From an uncultured Isosphaeraceae bacterium (GTDB lineage: Bacteria > Planctomycetota > Planctomycetia > Isosphaerales > Isosphaeraceae): a stretch of DNA of 64,000 nucleotides. Below the pieces are notes generated by a model that was not told the DNA's origin, made no database searches, and was given only the letters and a program-made list of their open reading frames with translations. Each line of letters begins with the position of its first letter. Position 1 is the first letter of the stretch. Below are positions 25,906 to 35,061 of the stretch, piece after piece. The stretch lies in NCBI GenBank assembly GCA_945957605.1, contig CAMFLR010000005.1, positions 310,001 to 374,000 on the forward strand, written 5' to 3'. A program made the translations under genes and the position numbers.

Positions 25906-28900
25906 ATGAGCAGGCTCCTCGTGTTCCCTTTTGCCGCCATGAAAAAAAGCGGAAAGCATACGCATCGTTACGCTTGCGCACCTCGGCACCGCACGCGCCT
26001 CTCCATCGACTGGCTCGAGGGACGCATGTTGCTGACCGGGATCGACCCGCTCAGCGCCAATCTCACGCCGAACTTCCTTGCGGCGCACGCGCTTCCGCTC
26101 ACGCTCGGAACATCCGTCACGGGAACGATCCAGCAAGGAACGACCACCTACTACCAGATATCGCCCGACTCGAACGGACTGCTCGCTGCGCGGCTGGGTG
26201 CAAACGGCTTTCACACCCGGATCACGCTGCTCGACGCAAATGCCAATGTGCTCGCACAAAGCGACGCACAATCGCTGACCATGCCGACTTCGGTCCTCCA
26301 GCAACACGTCCTCGCGGGGACCGAATACCTCGCAGTACAAAGCATCGACGGCTCAGGCATGTTCACGGTCACCGCGAACCTGGCCCCGATGTCCGACCCG
26401 ACGGTCTCCGTCCCCGACCGCTTCCCCTCCAACTTCGCAGCGGTGGCGCAAGGCGACTTCAACGGCGACGGAATTCCTGACCTGGTGACGGCTTCGGGCG
26501 TTCATCTCGGCGCGGGCGACGGCACGTTTGGACCTGTCGTCTCCGGTTCGGCACTGGCCGATCTGGCGCAAAATCCGTCGTCGATCGTCGTGGGGCAGTT
26601 TTTTGGCACAAAGAATCTCGACGTCGCAGTTTCGGTTCGCAACACGAACCAGATCCTGCTCCTCCCAGGCAAGGGCGACGGCACGTTCGGCGCACCGGTG
26701 ACGATCAACCTCCCGGCTGGTAGTCGGCCAAGTGCAATCGTCGCCGGGAACTTCGGCAGCGGCCGACTCGACCTCGCGGTGGCCGACTCCGGTTCGAGCG
26801 ACGTGTCGTTCGTGATGAACGACGGCAACGGCACGTTTCATCTGGGCAACATCGTCAAGCTTACAGACGCCCCCGTCGCCATCACCGCCGGCGACTTCAC
26901 CGGCTCCGGCCGGCTTGACGTCGCCATCGCCAGCCCGACGGGCGGCGATGTGATCGTTCTGGCGAACACGGGCAACTCGTTCGTTGCACAAACTCCGATC
27001 AGCATGCCGGCAGGTGCCACGCCTCTGGCGATCACCGCCGCGAATTTCGGTACGGGACACCTCAGCCTCGCAGTAGCCGACTCATTCAATCAAAACGTCT
27101 ACATTCTCGTGGGTAAGGGAGACGAGACGTTCAGCGTCGGCGCGACTTTGCCGGTCGCAGCCAACCCGGCGGCGATCATCGCGGGCGACTTCGGCAATGG
27201 CCACGTCGACCTCGCGGTTGCCGACCAGAACGCGAGCAACGTCGCGATTCTCATGGGGAACGGTAACGGCACGTTCCAGTCGGCGATGTACATGGCTGCC
27301 GGCGCGCTCCCCAGCGCCCTGGCCGCCGGCGACTTCAATCGCGACGGCCGGCTTGACCTCGCCTCGGGCAACATCGGCACCAGCGACATCAGCATCTTGC
27401 TCGGCAAAGGCGACGGCACGTTCCAGCAGCAAATCGCCAACCGAGTCGGCAGCGCACCAAGTGCAACGGCTACCGGCGATTTCACCGGAAATGGCTACAC
27501 CGGGCTCGCCGTGGTCAATCTCGGCTCGAACGACATCACCATCCTCCCCGGCAACGGCGATGGAACATTCCAGCGTTCGCTCACCGTCCCCCTGCCCGCC
27601 GGCGCCGCTCCCAAGGGAATCGTCTCCGGTGACTTCAACGGCGACGGCCGCACCGACCTTGCGGTGATCGATAGCGGGCTGAACGCCGTGTCGATTTTCC
27701 TGGGTAACGGCGACGGCACCTTCCGCGTTTTGCCGCTGATATCCGTTGGTGACTCGCCCGACGCGATCGTCGCCGCTGACTTCGGCAACGGCCACATTGA
27801 TCTTGCGGTCGCAAATCTCGGCTCGAACAACGTGACCGTTTTGATGGGTCGCGGCGATGGCTCATTTAGCGTTGGTGCAACGGTTCCCGTCGGCCTGAGC
27901 CCGTCTTCGATCGTCGCGGGCAATTTTGGCCGCGGCAAGGTCGACCTTGCGGTGACCGACGTGTTGTCGAATGACGTGATGATCCTGCAAGGCGACGGCA
28001 ACGGCAACTTCACGCCGCAGCCGGCGATTTCGCTGGGCGACGGCTTCCCGATCATGCTCACGCTTGTCACCGGGAAGTTTGGTAACGACAAGTATCTCGA
28101 CCTCGCCGTCGCGAGCCAGGACCCGTTCAACGGCGACTCGATCTTCACACTCTCGAACAACGGCGACGGAACGTTTGCCGCCCCCATGGCGATTTCGCTG
28201 GGATACGGCGTAACGCCCACGGGAATCGTCGCTGCCGACTTCAATCACGACGGTATTACCGACCTGGTGACTTCGGACGCGAACGGCTTTGGTTACCAGG
28301 ACTACACGGTTCTGCAAGGTGCGGCCGATGGCACGTTCGGAGCACCGAACGCTTATGTACTGGGTGGATACGCGATCGCGACCAGCGTGACCACGGCCGA
28401 TTTCCGCCACAACGGCAACGTTGATCTCGCGTTCACGCGGAACAATCCCGACGACGTTGTGGTTCGGCTTGGAAACGGTGATGGCACGTTCTCCGACCCG
28501 GGCGTTGTCGATCTCGTTCGTCACAACACGCCGATCGTCGCCGACCTGACTGGCACGGGCGTGGCCGATGTGGTGGTTGTCGACTCGGCAGGAAATATCC
28601 TCTACCGCAAGGGCCGCGCGGGCGAGCCTGGCAGCTTCTCGCCGCCGGTGACGATCAACTACGGCAACCCTTCGCGCGATATCGCTTTCGTTCGCACAGC
28701 GCTCGGGCCGATGATCGCCAGTGTCGATGCGAATCACGACCAGATCAGCTTCTACGGCCTGCGCGGGACGACTTTCAAGCTGCTCGGCACTCTCGCAACC
28801 GGCCACCTCCCCGCGCAAATTCTCGCAGCGGATGTGACGGGCGACGGCCGCGACGATTTGATCGTTCGCAACGCCGGCGACGGCACGATCTCGGTCTATC

Positions 28901-31392
28901 CCAACAACGGTGTCGGCTGGTTCCAGAATCGTACCGACATCGCCGTGGGAATGGGCGTGTCGGACGTGGCTCTCAGCCCCATCCATTCAAGTACACTTCC
29001 TGACCTGATTATCTCAAACCGGCTTGCGGGACAGGTTGGCGTGCTGACCAACCTTGGCGGCGGTTTGTTCACGGCCCCAGTGATTTACCAGGCGGGCGCA
29101 GGCCCCTACGGCATGGGCACTCAGCCCGATCAATCGCCGACATATTCCGCCGAAGGCACCGCAGGTGTGGCGACGGGCGTTTTCACTCCCGGCGGCGGCA
29201 CGTCTGTCGTCGCGCTCAACCCGGGCTCGAACACCATCGGCCTGCTGAGCGGATTTGGTGATGGCCGGCTCACAAACGTGCGTGCCTTACCGACTGACTC
29301 TTCAGGCATCGCCATTCGTGCTGCTGACCTGAACGGCGACGGTCTTTCCGACCTGGCGATTCTTGGCCCTGACGGCGTGACGATTCAAACCGCCGACGGT
29401 AAGGGCGGCTTCGGCAAAGGCCGGTCGTACAGCGTCGGCTTCGAGCCCAACGGCCTGACGATCGCCGACGTCAATGGCGACGGCAAGCCCGATATCGTCG
29501 TCGGTAACCCGCTGGGCGACGTGTTGACCCTGGTGAACCAGGGAGACGGCACATTCGCCAGCGTCCGGCCGCTTGACCAGGGAATCTCGCTCGCGCTGAC
29601 GGGTGCAAATGGTAAAGATGAATTCATTTTTAGCGACCAGGCGCACGACCAGCTTGTGATCAAGAACGGCGGCGTGACCACCGTGCTGGGTGATGCCTCA
29701 ACCGGGCTCGTTTCACCTGGCGCTATCAAGCTGGCATCGTTAGGCACGAATGGTATCGATGATCTGATCGTCGCCAACAGCGGCAGCAACAACGTGCTGG
29801 TTTATCCTGGTCTGGGGAACGGCCAGTTCGGCCAGGCGCTCAACGGTGGACACGGCTTCTTCACCGGCACGAATCCCGTTGGCATCACCGTGGCCGATGT
29901 GAACGGCGACGGCCGGCCAGACCTCGTGATCGCCAACAAGGGCTCGAACGACATCTCGATTTTGCTCAACGTCGCAACGGCCAACGGATTCTCGTTCGTC
30001 CCCGGCCCGCGTTTGCAGGTTGGCAACGGTCCAACCTCGACAATCGTTCAAAGCGTATATGGCGACCCGAGCAAGCCCGACCTCGTGGTGAGCGATAGCG
30101 GCTCGAACGACGTGCGGATCTTGAAGGGGCTCGGCAACGGCTTCTTCAACGACGCGAACGCCACCGTGATTCCGGTCGGCACGAACCCGGGCTCGATCTT
30201 CGTCGGCCAGTTTACGAATACTCCCGGGATGAACATCGTCTCGGTGAATTCAGGCTCGAACGACATCACGCTGATTTCGGACGTCCGCAGCACGAACCCC
30301 GTCACGCAGTCGATTGCCACAGGTGGTCTCGAACCCTCGGCCGCGTTCCAGCTCGACGTGAATGATACTGGCGCCCAGACGCTAGTTGTCGCGAACAGCG
30401 GTAACGGCTTGTTCTCGATCTTCACGCCGGGTGAATCGTCGCTCGAGCTGAGCAACTCCGGATTCGCGGAAGGCATCGGCAACCCGAGCGACATTGCACT
30501 GTCGAGCTTCTCGGGCGGTGCGGTGCAATTCTATGCGGCCAGCGAAGGCGAAACCGCCGCGGCGCTTGTCAGCCTGAGCTACGAAGTCGGAACCACGCCT
30601 GAGACATCCGGGCCGGACGGACCGGGCAACACGGGCGTCACACTCGCGCCACTCAATTCCACTTCGCTCGCGTTGCTCGCCACATTGTTGACGACGTCGC
30701 TTTCAAGCGAGTCGGAAACCTCGTCGTCGAGTGGAGCATTTGCGGAACTTCTCAGCAGTTCTTCGACGACCTCAGCCGTCACGCAGCCGCTCAGCACGAA
30801 GCCGCTGGGTAACGTCACGGGCGGGCTCGACGAGGAAGACGAAGAGGGCGCCGAGAACGAGGATCCGAACCAGACCGACGAGCAAACAACCGAGGTCGAG
30901 CCCTGGGTCAAGTTCGTCACCGGACTCTCGGACTCGTTCGACCAGATTCGCCAGGAGGCCGATGGTGAGCAATTCGCCCAGCCGAAGGTTGACCCGGCTG
31001 GACCTCAGAGCAACGGTTCGTTGAACGAGACGCTTCAGTCGATCGCCAACGCGGCGGCTCGGGTGCAAGCAAGCGAATTGGCCCGACTGCTGGCAACTTT
31101 CCGCACCGCCGAAGGCGAAAACGCCGTCGACCAGGTGCTCGACGGCCTGGCCGGTGAGCAGGCCGGCGCGGCGTCGCAATTGTTGACCGTTGCACTGGCC
31201 GAGGTTGCCGAAACTCGCGCGATCGACGGACAGGCGAGCGACGCGCCGGTGGCCCCGCCCGATGAGCAACCTGGCCTCGTCGAAGCCGCGCCTGCTGTTG
31301 CGGTGGCGTGCATCGCGCTGTTTTCGTCGACAGAGGTTCTGCGTCGCGTTCGCAAGCGGTCGAACCTGACGATTGCACGCCGGATCAAATAA
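25906..31392 (+). CDS. Giant FG-GAP/VCBS-repeat LEPR-XLL-type surface protein (1828 aa)
   Basis: I chose the ATG at 25906 because AAGGA lies 7 bases upstream; a GTG at 25891 is also in frame. The N-terminus contains 'IDWLEGRMLLTG', a variant LExRxLL motif. Residues from about 140 to 1500 are repeats of about 45-60 residues with 'GDFNGDGxxDLAVxx...SNDVxILxGxGDGTF', the FG-GAP/VCBS Ca-binding propeller unit. An acidic/Ser-rich zone follows ('DEEDEEGAENEDPN'). Near the end 'AAPAVAVACIALFSSTEVL' may be a membrane anchor followed by a basic tail. It is probably a cell-surface adhesion or scaffold protein; no enzyme motif is seen. Confidence 0.88.
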   Translation: MSRLLVFPFAAMKKSGKHTHRYACAPRHRTRLSIDWLEGRMLLTGIDPLSANLTPNFLAAHALPLTLGTSVTGTIQQGTTTYYQISPDSNGLLAARLGANGFHTRITLLDANANVLAQSDAQSLTMPTSVLQQHVLAGTEYLAVQSIDGSGMFTVTANLAPMSDPTVSVPDRFPSNFAAVAQGDFNGDGIPDLVTASGVHLGAGDGTFGPVVSGSALADLAQNPSSIVVGQFFGTKNLDVAVSVRNTNQILLLPGKGDGTFGAPVTINLPAGSRPSAIVAGNFGSGRLDLAVADSGSSDVSFVMNDGNGTFHLGNIVKLTDAPVAITAGDFTGSGRLDVAIASPTGGDVIVLANTGNSFVAQTPISMPAGATPLAITAANFGTGHLSLAVADSFNQNVYILVGKGDETFSVGATLPVAANPAAIIAGDFGNGHVDLAVADQNASNVAILMGNGNGTFQSAMYMAAGALPSALAAGDFNRDGRLDLASGNIGTSDISILLGKGDGTFQQQIANRVGSAPSATATGDFTGNGYTGLAVVNLGSNDITILPGNGDGTFQRSLTVPLPAGAAPKGIVSGDFNGDGRTDLAVIDSGLNAVSIFLGNGDGTFRVLPLISVGDSPDAIVAADFGNGHIDLAVANLGSNNVTVLMGRGDGSFSVGATVPVGLSPSSIVAGNFGRGKVDLAVTDVLSNDVMILQGDGNGNFTPQPAISLGDGFPIMLTLVTGKFGNDKYLDLAVASQDPFNGDSIFTLSNNGDGTFAAPMAISLGYGVTPTGIVAADFNHDGITDLVTSDANGFGYQDYTVLQGAADGTFGAPNAYVLGGYAIATSVTTADFRHNGNVDLAFTRNNPDDVVVRLGNGDGTFSDPGVVDLVRHNTPIVADLTGTGVADVVVVDSAGNILYRKGRAGEPGSFSPPVTINYGNPSRDIAFVRTALGPMIASVDANHDQISFYGLRGTTFKLLGTLATGHLPAQILAADVTGDGRDDLIVRNAGDGTISVYPNNGVGWFQNRTDIAVGMGVSDVALSPIHSSTLPDLIISNRLAGQVGVLTNLGGGLFTAPVIYQAGAGPYGMGTQPDQSPTYSAEGTAGVATGVFTPGGGTSVVALNPGSNTIGLLSGFGDGRLTNVRALPTDSSGIAIRAADLNGDGLSDLAILGPDGVTIQTADGKGGFGKGRSYSVGFEPNGLTIADVNGDGKPDIVVGNPLGDVLTLVNQGDGTFASVRPLDQGISLALTGANGKDEFIFSDQAHDQLVIKNGGVTTVLGDASTGLVSPGAIKLASLGTNGIDDLIVANSGSNNVLVYPGLGNGQFGQALNGGHGFFTGTNPVGITVADVNGDGRPDLVIANKGSNDISILLNVATANGFSFVPGPRLQVGNGPTSTIVQSVYGDPSKPDLVVSDSGSNDVRILKGLGNGFFNDANATVIPVGTNPGSIFVGQFTNTPGMNIVSVNSGSNDITLISDVRSTNPVTQSIATGGLEPSAAFQLDVNDTGAQTLVVANSGNGLFSIFTPGESSLELSNSGFAEGIGNPSDIALSSFSGGAVQFYAASEGETAAALVSLSYEVGTTPETSGPDGPGNTGVTLAPLNSTSLALLATLLTTSLSSESETSSSSGAFAELLSSSSTTSAVTQPLSTKPLGNVTGGLDEEDEEGAENEDPNQTDEQTTEVEPWVKFVTGLSDSFDQIRQEADGEQFAQPKVDPAGPQSNGSLNETLQSIANAAARVQASELARLLATFRTAEGENAVDQVLDGLAGEQAGAASQLLTVALAEVAETRAIDGQASDAPVAPPDEQPGLVEAAPAVAVACIALFSSTEVLRRVRKRSNLTIARRIK

Positions 31393-31403
31393 GCAAGTTT
31401 GCG

Positions 31404-32339
31404 ATGAGGAGTTCGCCCATCGTGCGTCGCGTGATGCTCGCGATTCTGCTTCTTGGAGCGGCGCACGCGCATGCGGCCGAGCCGCTGATTGTTGACCTCT
31501 GGCCAGGGAAAGTGCCGGGCGATGTCGGCATCAAGGGGCAAGAGACGAGCCGGATGCACGACTCGCCGCTCGTTGGCCGCACGAAACTGATCACAAACGT
31601 CACAAAGCCGACGCTCACGATTTATCGCCCTGCGCCTGAGAAAAACACCGGCACGGCGATGATCATTTGTCCCGGCGGCGGCTACTGGGATTTGTGGTGG
31701 GAACTCGAGGGCGAGGAAGTTGCCGTTTGGCTGAAGTCTCAGGGGATGACCGGCATCATCCTCAAATACCGCTGTCCGCGACGGCCGGGTGACGTCAAAA
31801 ACGAGCCGCCGCTCGGCCCACAGCTCGATGCACAACGCGCGGTGAGCCTGGTGCGATCGCATGCGGCCGAGTGGGGGATTGATCCCCAACGCATCGGCAT
31901 GGTGGGATTCTCGGCTGGCGGACATCTCGCCGTCGCGACCGCCACCGGCTTCGAGAAACGGAAGTACGAGCCGATCGACGACATCGACAAGGTAAGCTGC
32001 CGGCCCGACTTCGCGATTGGCTGCTATTCCGGCTATTTGAAAGCGCGCGACAAGGATACGGTTTCCGACCACATCAAACACATTCCTGCCGGCACGCCGC
32101 CGATCTTGCTGGCACATGCGTCCGACGACAAGGAAAGCTACGGCGGCTCGAACGCCGAGAATAGCGCGTTCATGTACATCGCACTGAAACGCGCAGGCGT
32201 GCCGACGGAATTACATATTTTCGCAACGGGCGATCACGATTTCGGCGTCCGTCAGAACGAAAAGCTGCCGTCGAGCTGGACCGAACTCTGTCTCAAATGG
32301 ATGCGCAACCAGCGCGTGCTCAAGCCTGCGCCTAAGTGA
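31404..32339 (+). CDS. Secreted alpha/beta hydrolase, acetyl-xylan-esterase-like (311 aa)
   Basis: The signal peptide ends at ...LLLGAAHAHAAEP. Motifs: 'IICPGGGYWDL' (oxyanion), 'GFSAGGHLAVA' (Ser), 'HASDDKES' (Asp) and 'ATGDHDFGV' (His). This pattern is common in planctomycete proteins annotated as endoxylanase/esterase and fits acetyl esterases. The ATG at 31404 is used; a GTG at 31422 preceded by AGGAG 10 bases upstream is a strong alternative. It starts 11 bases after the FG-GAP gene stop, so cotranscription is likely, and ends 7 bases from the convergent cheB stop. Confidence 0.85.
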   Translation: MRSSPIVRRVMLAILLLGAAHAHAAEPLIVDLWPGKVPGDVGIKGQETSRMHDSPLVGRTKLITNVTKPTLTIYRPAPEKNTGTAMIICPGGGYWDLWWELEGEEVAVWLKSQGMTGIILKYRCPRRPGDVKNEPPLGPQLDAQRAVSLVRSHAAEWGIDPQRIGMVGFSAGGHLAVATATGFEKRKYEPIDDIDKVSCRPDFAIGCYSGYLKARDKDTVSDHIKHIPAGTPPILLAHASDDKESYGGSNAENSAFMYIALKRAGVPTELHIFATGDHDFGVRQNEKLPSSWTELCLKWMRNQRVLKPAPK

Positions 32340-32346
32340 TAACGGA

Positions 32347-33420
32347 TCAAGAAGTCGGAACAGAGCGAACAATCTCGGGAAAGTCCGAGAGTGCGAACTG
32401 ACGCGTGACGGCCTGTTCGATCCACGCCGCCTTGTTCATGCCGTAAACGACCGATGTTGCCTCGTCTTGACCATACGTCGTGCCGCCGGCGGCGAGAATG
32501 GCCTTGCAGCCATCGACACCGTCGCGTCCCATGCCGGTCATGATGATGCCGACGACGCCAGCGCCGAAGCATCGCGCGGCTGAGCGAAACAGCACGTCGA
32601 CCGATGGACGATGAGCGCTGACCGGCGGCTCGTTGCTGAGCGAAACTTTCACCAGCGGCGGCTGGCCGACGAGGTTGAGATGCCGGCCGCCCGGGGCGAT
32701 GAGAATCGTATCGAGGGCGATTCGCATTCCGTCTTCGGCCTCGCGCACGGGCACCGCACACTCACGCTCGAGCCGGCGTGCAAATGCGCGGGTGAAGGTT
32801 TCGGGCATGTGCTGAACGATCACGATCGGCGGTAATGGCGCCCTCAGAAATGGCAAAACTTGAGCAAGCGCTTGAGGGCCGCCGGTCGAGATTCCCACAA
32901 CGATGCAGTGTGTGATTTTCTGCGTCGAAACCAACCGGCGAGTTGGCGGTGCAATCGGCGCCATCACCGCCGTCGAGGGGATTTCGCCAGACGTGCGCGG
33001 GCGCATCACGCGGCATTTCGCGGCAGCCTTCACCTTGGCAATCAGCAAATCTTGCGCAGCACGAATTTGCGAGAGCTGATGGCTCGTTGGCTTGGGGAAG
33101 TAGTCGACTGCACCAAGTGAAAGCGCGGCAAGTGTTGTATCGGCCCCTTCCTGTGTGAGCGAGCTGACCATCAGCACGGGAACCGGTCGTTTTGCGAGCA
33201 GGTCGGGCAGGATTTCCAGGCCCGATCGTCCTGGCATTTCGACGTCGAGCGTGATGACGTCCGGCTGGAGTTCGTTTGCGAGTCGAAGTGCGTCCACGCC
33301 GTCGTGCGCCATGCCGACAACGGTGATGTCCTCGCACTCTCCCAGGAGATCCTTGAGGAGCTTGCGCATCAGGGCCGAGTCATCGACGATCAGCACGCGA
33401 ATCGGTCCGAGTCTTCCCAC
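32347..33420 (-). CDS. cheB: CheB, protein-glutamate methylesterase/response regulator (357 aa)
   Basis: The receiver domain (about 1-120) has 'VLIVDDSALMRKLL' and the phospho-Asp in 'ITLDVEMPG'. The C-terminal methylesterase domain (about 165-350) has the triad Ser in 'GISTGGPQA', His in 'QHMPETF' and Asp in 'GMGRDGVDG'. It removes methyl groups from, or deamidates, receptor glutamates. The GTG at 33420 has GAGG six bases upstream and is preferred; a TTG at 33441, overlapping the cheY stop, is possible. It is the last gene of the che operon. Confidence 0.95.
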   Translation of the reverse strand: MGRLGPIRVLIVDDSALMRKLLKDLLGECEDITVVGMAHDGVDALRLANELQPDVITLDVEMPGRSGLEILPDLLAKRPVPVLMVSSLTQEGADTTLAALSLGAVDYFPKPTSHQLSQIRAAQDLLIAKVKAAAKCRVMRPRTSGEIPSTAVMAPIAPPTRRLVSTQKITHCIVVGISTGGPQALAQVLPFLRAPLPPIVIVQHMPETFTRAFARRLERECAVPVREAEDGMRIALDTILIAPGGRHLNLVGQPPLVKVSLSNEPPVSAHRPSVDVLFRSAARCFGAGVVGIIMTGMGRDGVDGCKAILAAGGTTYGQDEATSVVYGMNKAAWIEQAVTRQFALSDFPEIVRSVPTS

Positions 33421-33437
33421 AACCGCCCTCGATCCGG

Positions 33438-33851
33438 TCAATTCGCCGCGCTCGGGGAGTTTTGCTGGGGCGGAGTTCCGTCGTCCGCCTCCGTGCCGCC
33501 CATCTTGTTCAGAAGCGCCAGAATTCGTTCGCGATCGAACGGCTTGACGATGAAGTCGTGAGCCCCGTCGCGAATCGCTTCCATCAAAGTCGGCTTCTGA
33601 TCAAGGGCCGTAACCATGACGACGCGTGCCTCGGGATCGACGATGCGGATGTGCCTCAGCGCATCGAGCCCGTTCATCATCGGCATCACGACGTCCATCG
33701 TGACGAGGTCGGGCCGGTGCTCGCGATAGAGGTTCACCGCCTCGATTCCGTTGCCCGCCTCTCCTACTACTTCCCAGCCAGCTTCACGCGCAACGTCCTT
33801 GATGAGACGGCGCATGAAGATCGCATCATCCACCACGAGCAGCCGTCTCAT
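33438..33851 (-). CDS. cheY: CheY-type single-domain response regulator (137 aa)
   Basis: The receiver has all key residues: acidic pair in 'LLVVDDAIFM', phospho-Asp in 'LVTMDVVMPMMNG', Thr in 'VMVTALDQ' and Lys in 'FIVKPFD'. It has no output domain and is the likely diffusible output of CheA. It lies between cheD and cheB in the operon. Confidence 0.93.
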   Translation of the reverse strand: MRRLLVVDDAIFMRRLIKDVAREAGWEVVGEAGNGIEAVNLYREHRPDLVTMDVVMPMMNGLDALRHIRIVDPEARVVMVTALDQKPTLMEAIRDGAHDFIVKPFDRERILALLNKMGGTEADDGTPPQQNSPSAAN

Positions 33852-33893
33852 GTCGCCTCCGAGCCGGGCGTGCTGTTGTCAAGCCGAACGGCG

Positions 33894-34397
33894 TTAGATT
33901 TCATGGTCGGGCCCTCCGGGAATTCTGATCGAGACGTTGCCCGAATTCGTGTCGAGCGTCAAGCGACGTCCTGCGTCTCCGCCAAGGTCCCGGCCCACAA
34001 TTTGAATCCCGAGCTGGTTGAGAATCCGCTCGACCGCCTCGTTGTTTTGCTTGCCGATATTGAGTGACGGCGTCGAAGTTTGGAACATGCTTGCTCCGCC
34101 CGCAATCGTCGCAGTGAGCCGTGCCATGCTTCGTCGGCCGGTCTGGCGATCGATGTCAGCGATCATCGCAGGAATCGCCGTATCGGCATATTTGCCCGGC
34201 AAGGCTGTGTCGCCGCGCGAGTCGGGCAGGACGATATGCGCCACCCCGCCGACCTTCGCATTGCGATCGTAAAGCACGACGCCCACACACGAGCCGAGCA
34301 GCGTGCGAATGAGCGTGGGAGCCTGGGCGACGGCCCATTTGCCCATCGGCACGAAAAGTTCGGGTGGTGCGAGATTGGCGTTGCTCGATTGCGGCAC
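33894..34397 (-). CDS. cheD: CheD, chemoreceptor glutamine deamidase (167 aa)
   Basis: 'LIRTLLGSCVGVVLYD' holds the catalytic Cys and 'GGVAHIVLPDS' the catalytic His of CheD; 'IGKQNNEAVERIL' and 'DLGGDAGRRLTLD' are family signatures. CheD deamidates receptor Gln to Glu and binds CheC. I use the GTG at 34397 because AAAGG lies 6 bases upstream; the frame is open further (to 34709) but that part overlaps cheC and looks non-coding. It follows cheC by 29 bases. Confidence 0.9.
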   Translation of the reverse strand: MPQSSNANLAPPELFVPMGKWAVAQAPTLIRTLLGSCVGVVLYDRNAKVGGVAHIVLPDSRGDTALPGKYADTAIPAMIADIDRQTGRRSMARLTATIAGGASMFQTSTPSLNIGKQNNEAVERILNQLGIQIVGRDLGGDAGRRLTLDTNSGNVSIRIPGGPDHEI

Positions 34398-34426
34398 AAC
34401 TTGCCTTTCGTCAAATCGACAATCGT

Positions 34427-35047
34427 TCAAGGAGCGATTTGAGCCAGCGTCCGAAGCGAGTCTGGCGTGGGTACGAACAGCAGAGCCCAGTCGAGATCGG
34501 CGCCTTCCGCCTGAAACCGGCTCTTTACCAGCAAAACGCGGTCCATCACACTCGCCTGTTCCATGACGGCGAATTCGAGCAAGCTCGCCGCGAATTCGTG
34601 ACGAAACTCGGGCGGCGAAGGGATGAGCGTGTCTGTTGCCGAATTCCCCGGCAAGTGAACCGAAAGTGCATTGAGATAAGCGCAACCGACGATATTCGCC
34701 GTTTCGCACGCGCCGGAACGTTCTAGCTCAGACCATTGCGTGCTCGTTCCGGGTTTCTGCTGTAGCAGCAAATCGACGAGAGATAGACCGACTGCATCAC
34801 TAAAAACGAGCAAAAGCTGGCCTTCGAGCTGACCGGCGAACGACATGGCACAAACGGCGACAGTCGCATCCTCGGGGCCGAGCAGTCCGGCAACCTCGGT
34901 GATATCAGCCTGGTCGACGTCGGAGATTTTTAGATGAACGGTGCGTCCCAGCCATTGCGTCAGGGCGCGTGAGGCCGCCTCTGCCCCGCGCTCGAAGATC
35001 GAGGCGATCAGGCGAAGCTGAATTTGCGAGAGCGTCAATCCTTGCAT
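34427..35047 (-). CDS. cheC: CheC, CheY-P phosphatase family (206 aa)
   Basis: The first CheC phosphatase helix is intact: Ser-x3-Glu-x2-Asn in 'SGACETANIVGCAYLNAL'. The usual second copy of this motif is not seen in the matching region ('FAASLLEFAVMEQASVMD' lacks the Glu/Asn pair), so only one active site may remain. The protein dephosphorylates CheY-P and regulates CheD. It lies 14 bases after cheA and directly before cheD, the classical pairing. Confidence 0.88.
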   Translation of the reverse strand: MQGLTLSQIQLRLIASIFERGAEAASRALTQWLGRTVHLKISDVDQADITEVAGLLGPEDATVAVCAMSFAGQLEGQLLLVFSDAVGLSLVDLLLQQKPGTSTQWSELERSGACETANIVGCAYLNALSVHLPGNSATDTLIPSPPEFRHEFAASLLEFAVMEQASVMDRVLLVKSRFQAEGADLDWALLFVPTPDSLRTLAQIAP

Positions 35048-35061
35048 TGTCTCGGGCCTCG

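Noticed and set aside
27000-30300. Tandem repeats within the FG-GAP gene as a possible CRISPR or satellite array
   Set aside because: The repeats are in frame, diverged and encode FG-GAP/VCBS units; no spacer pattern.
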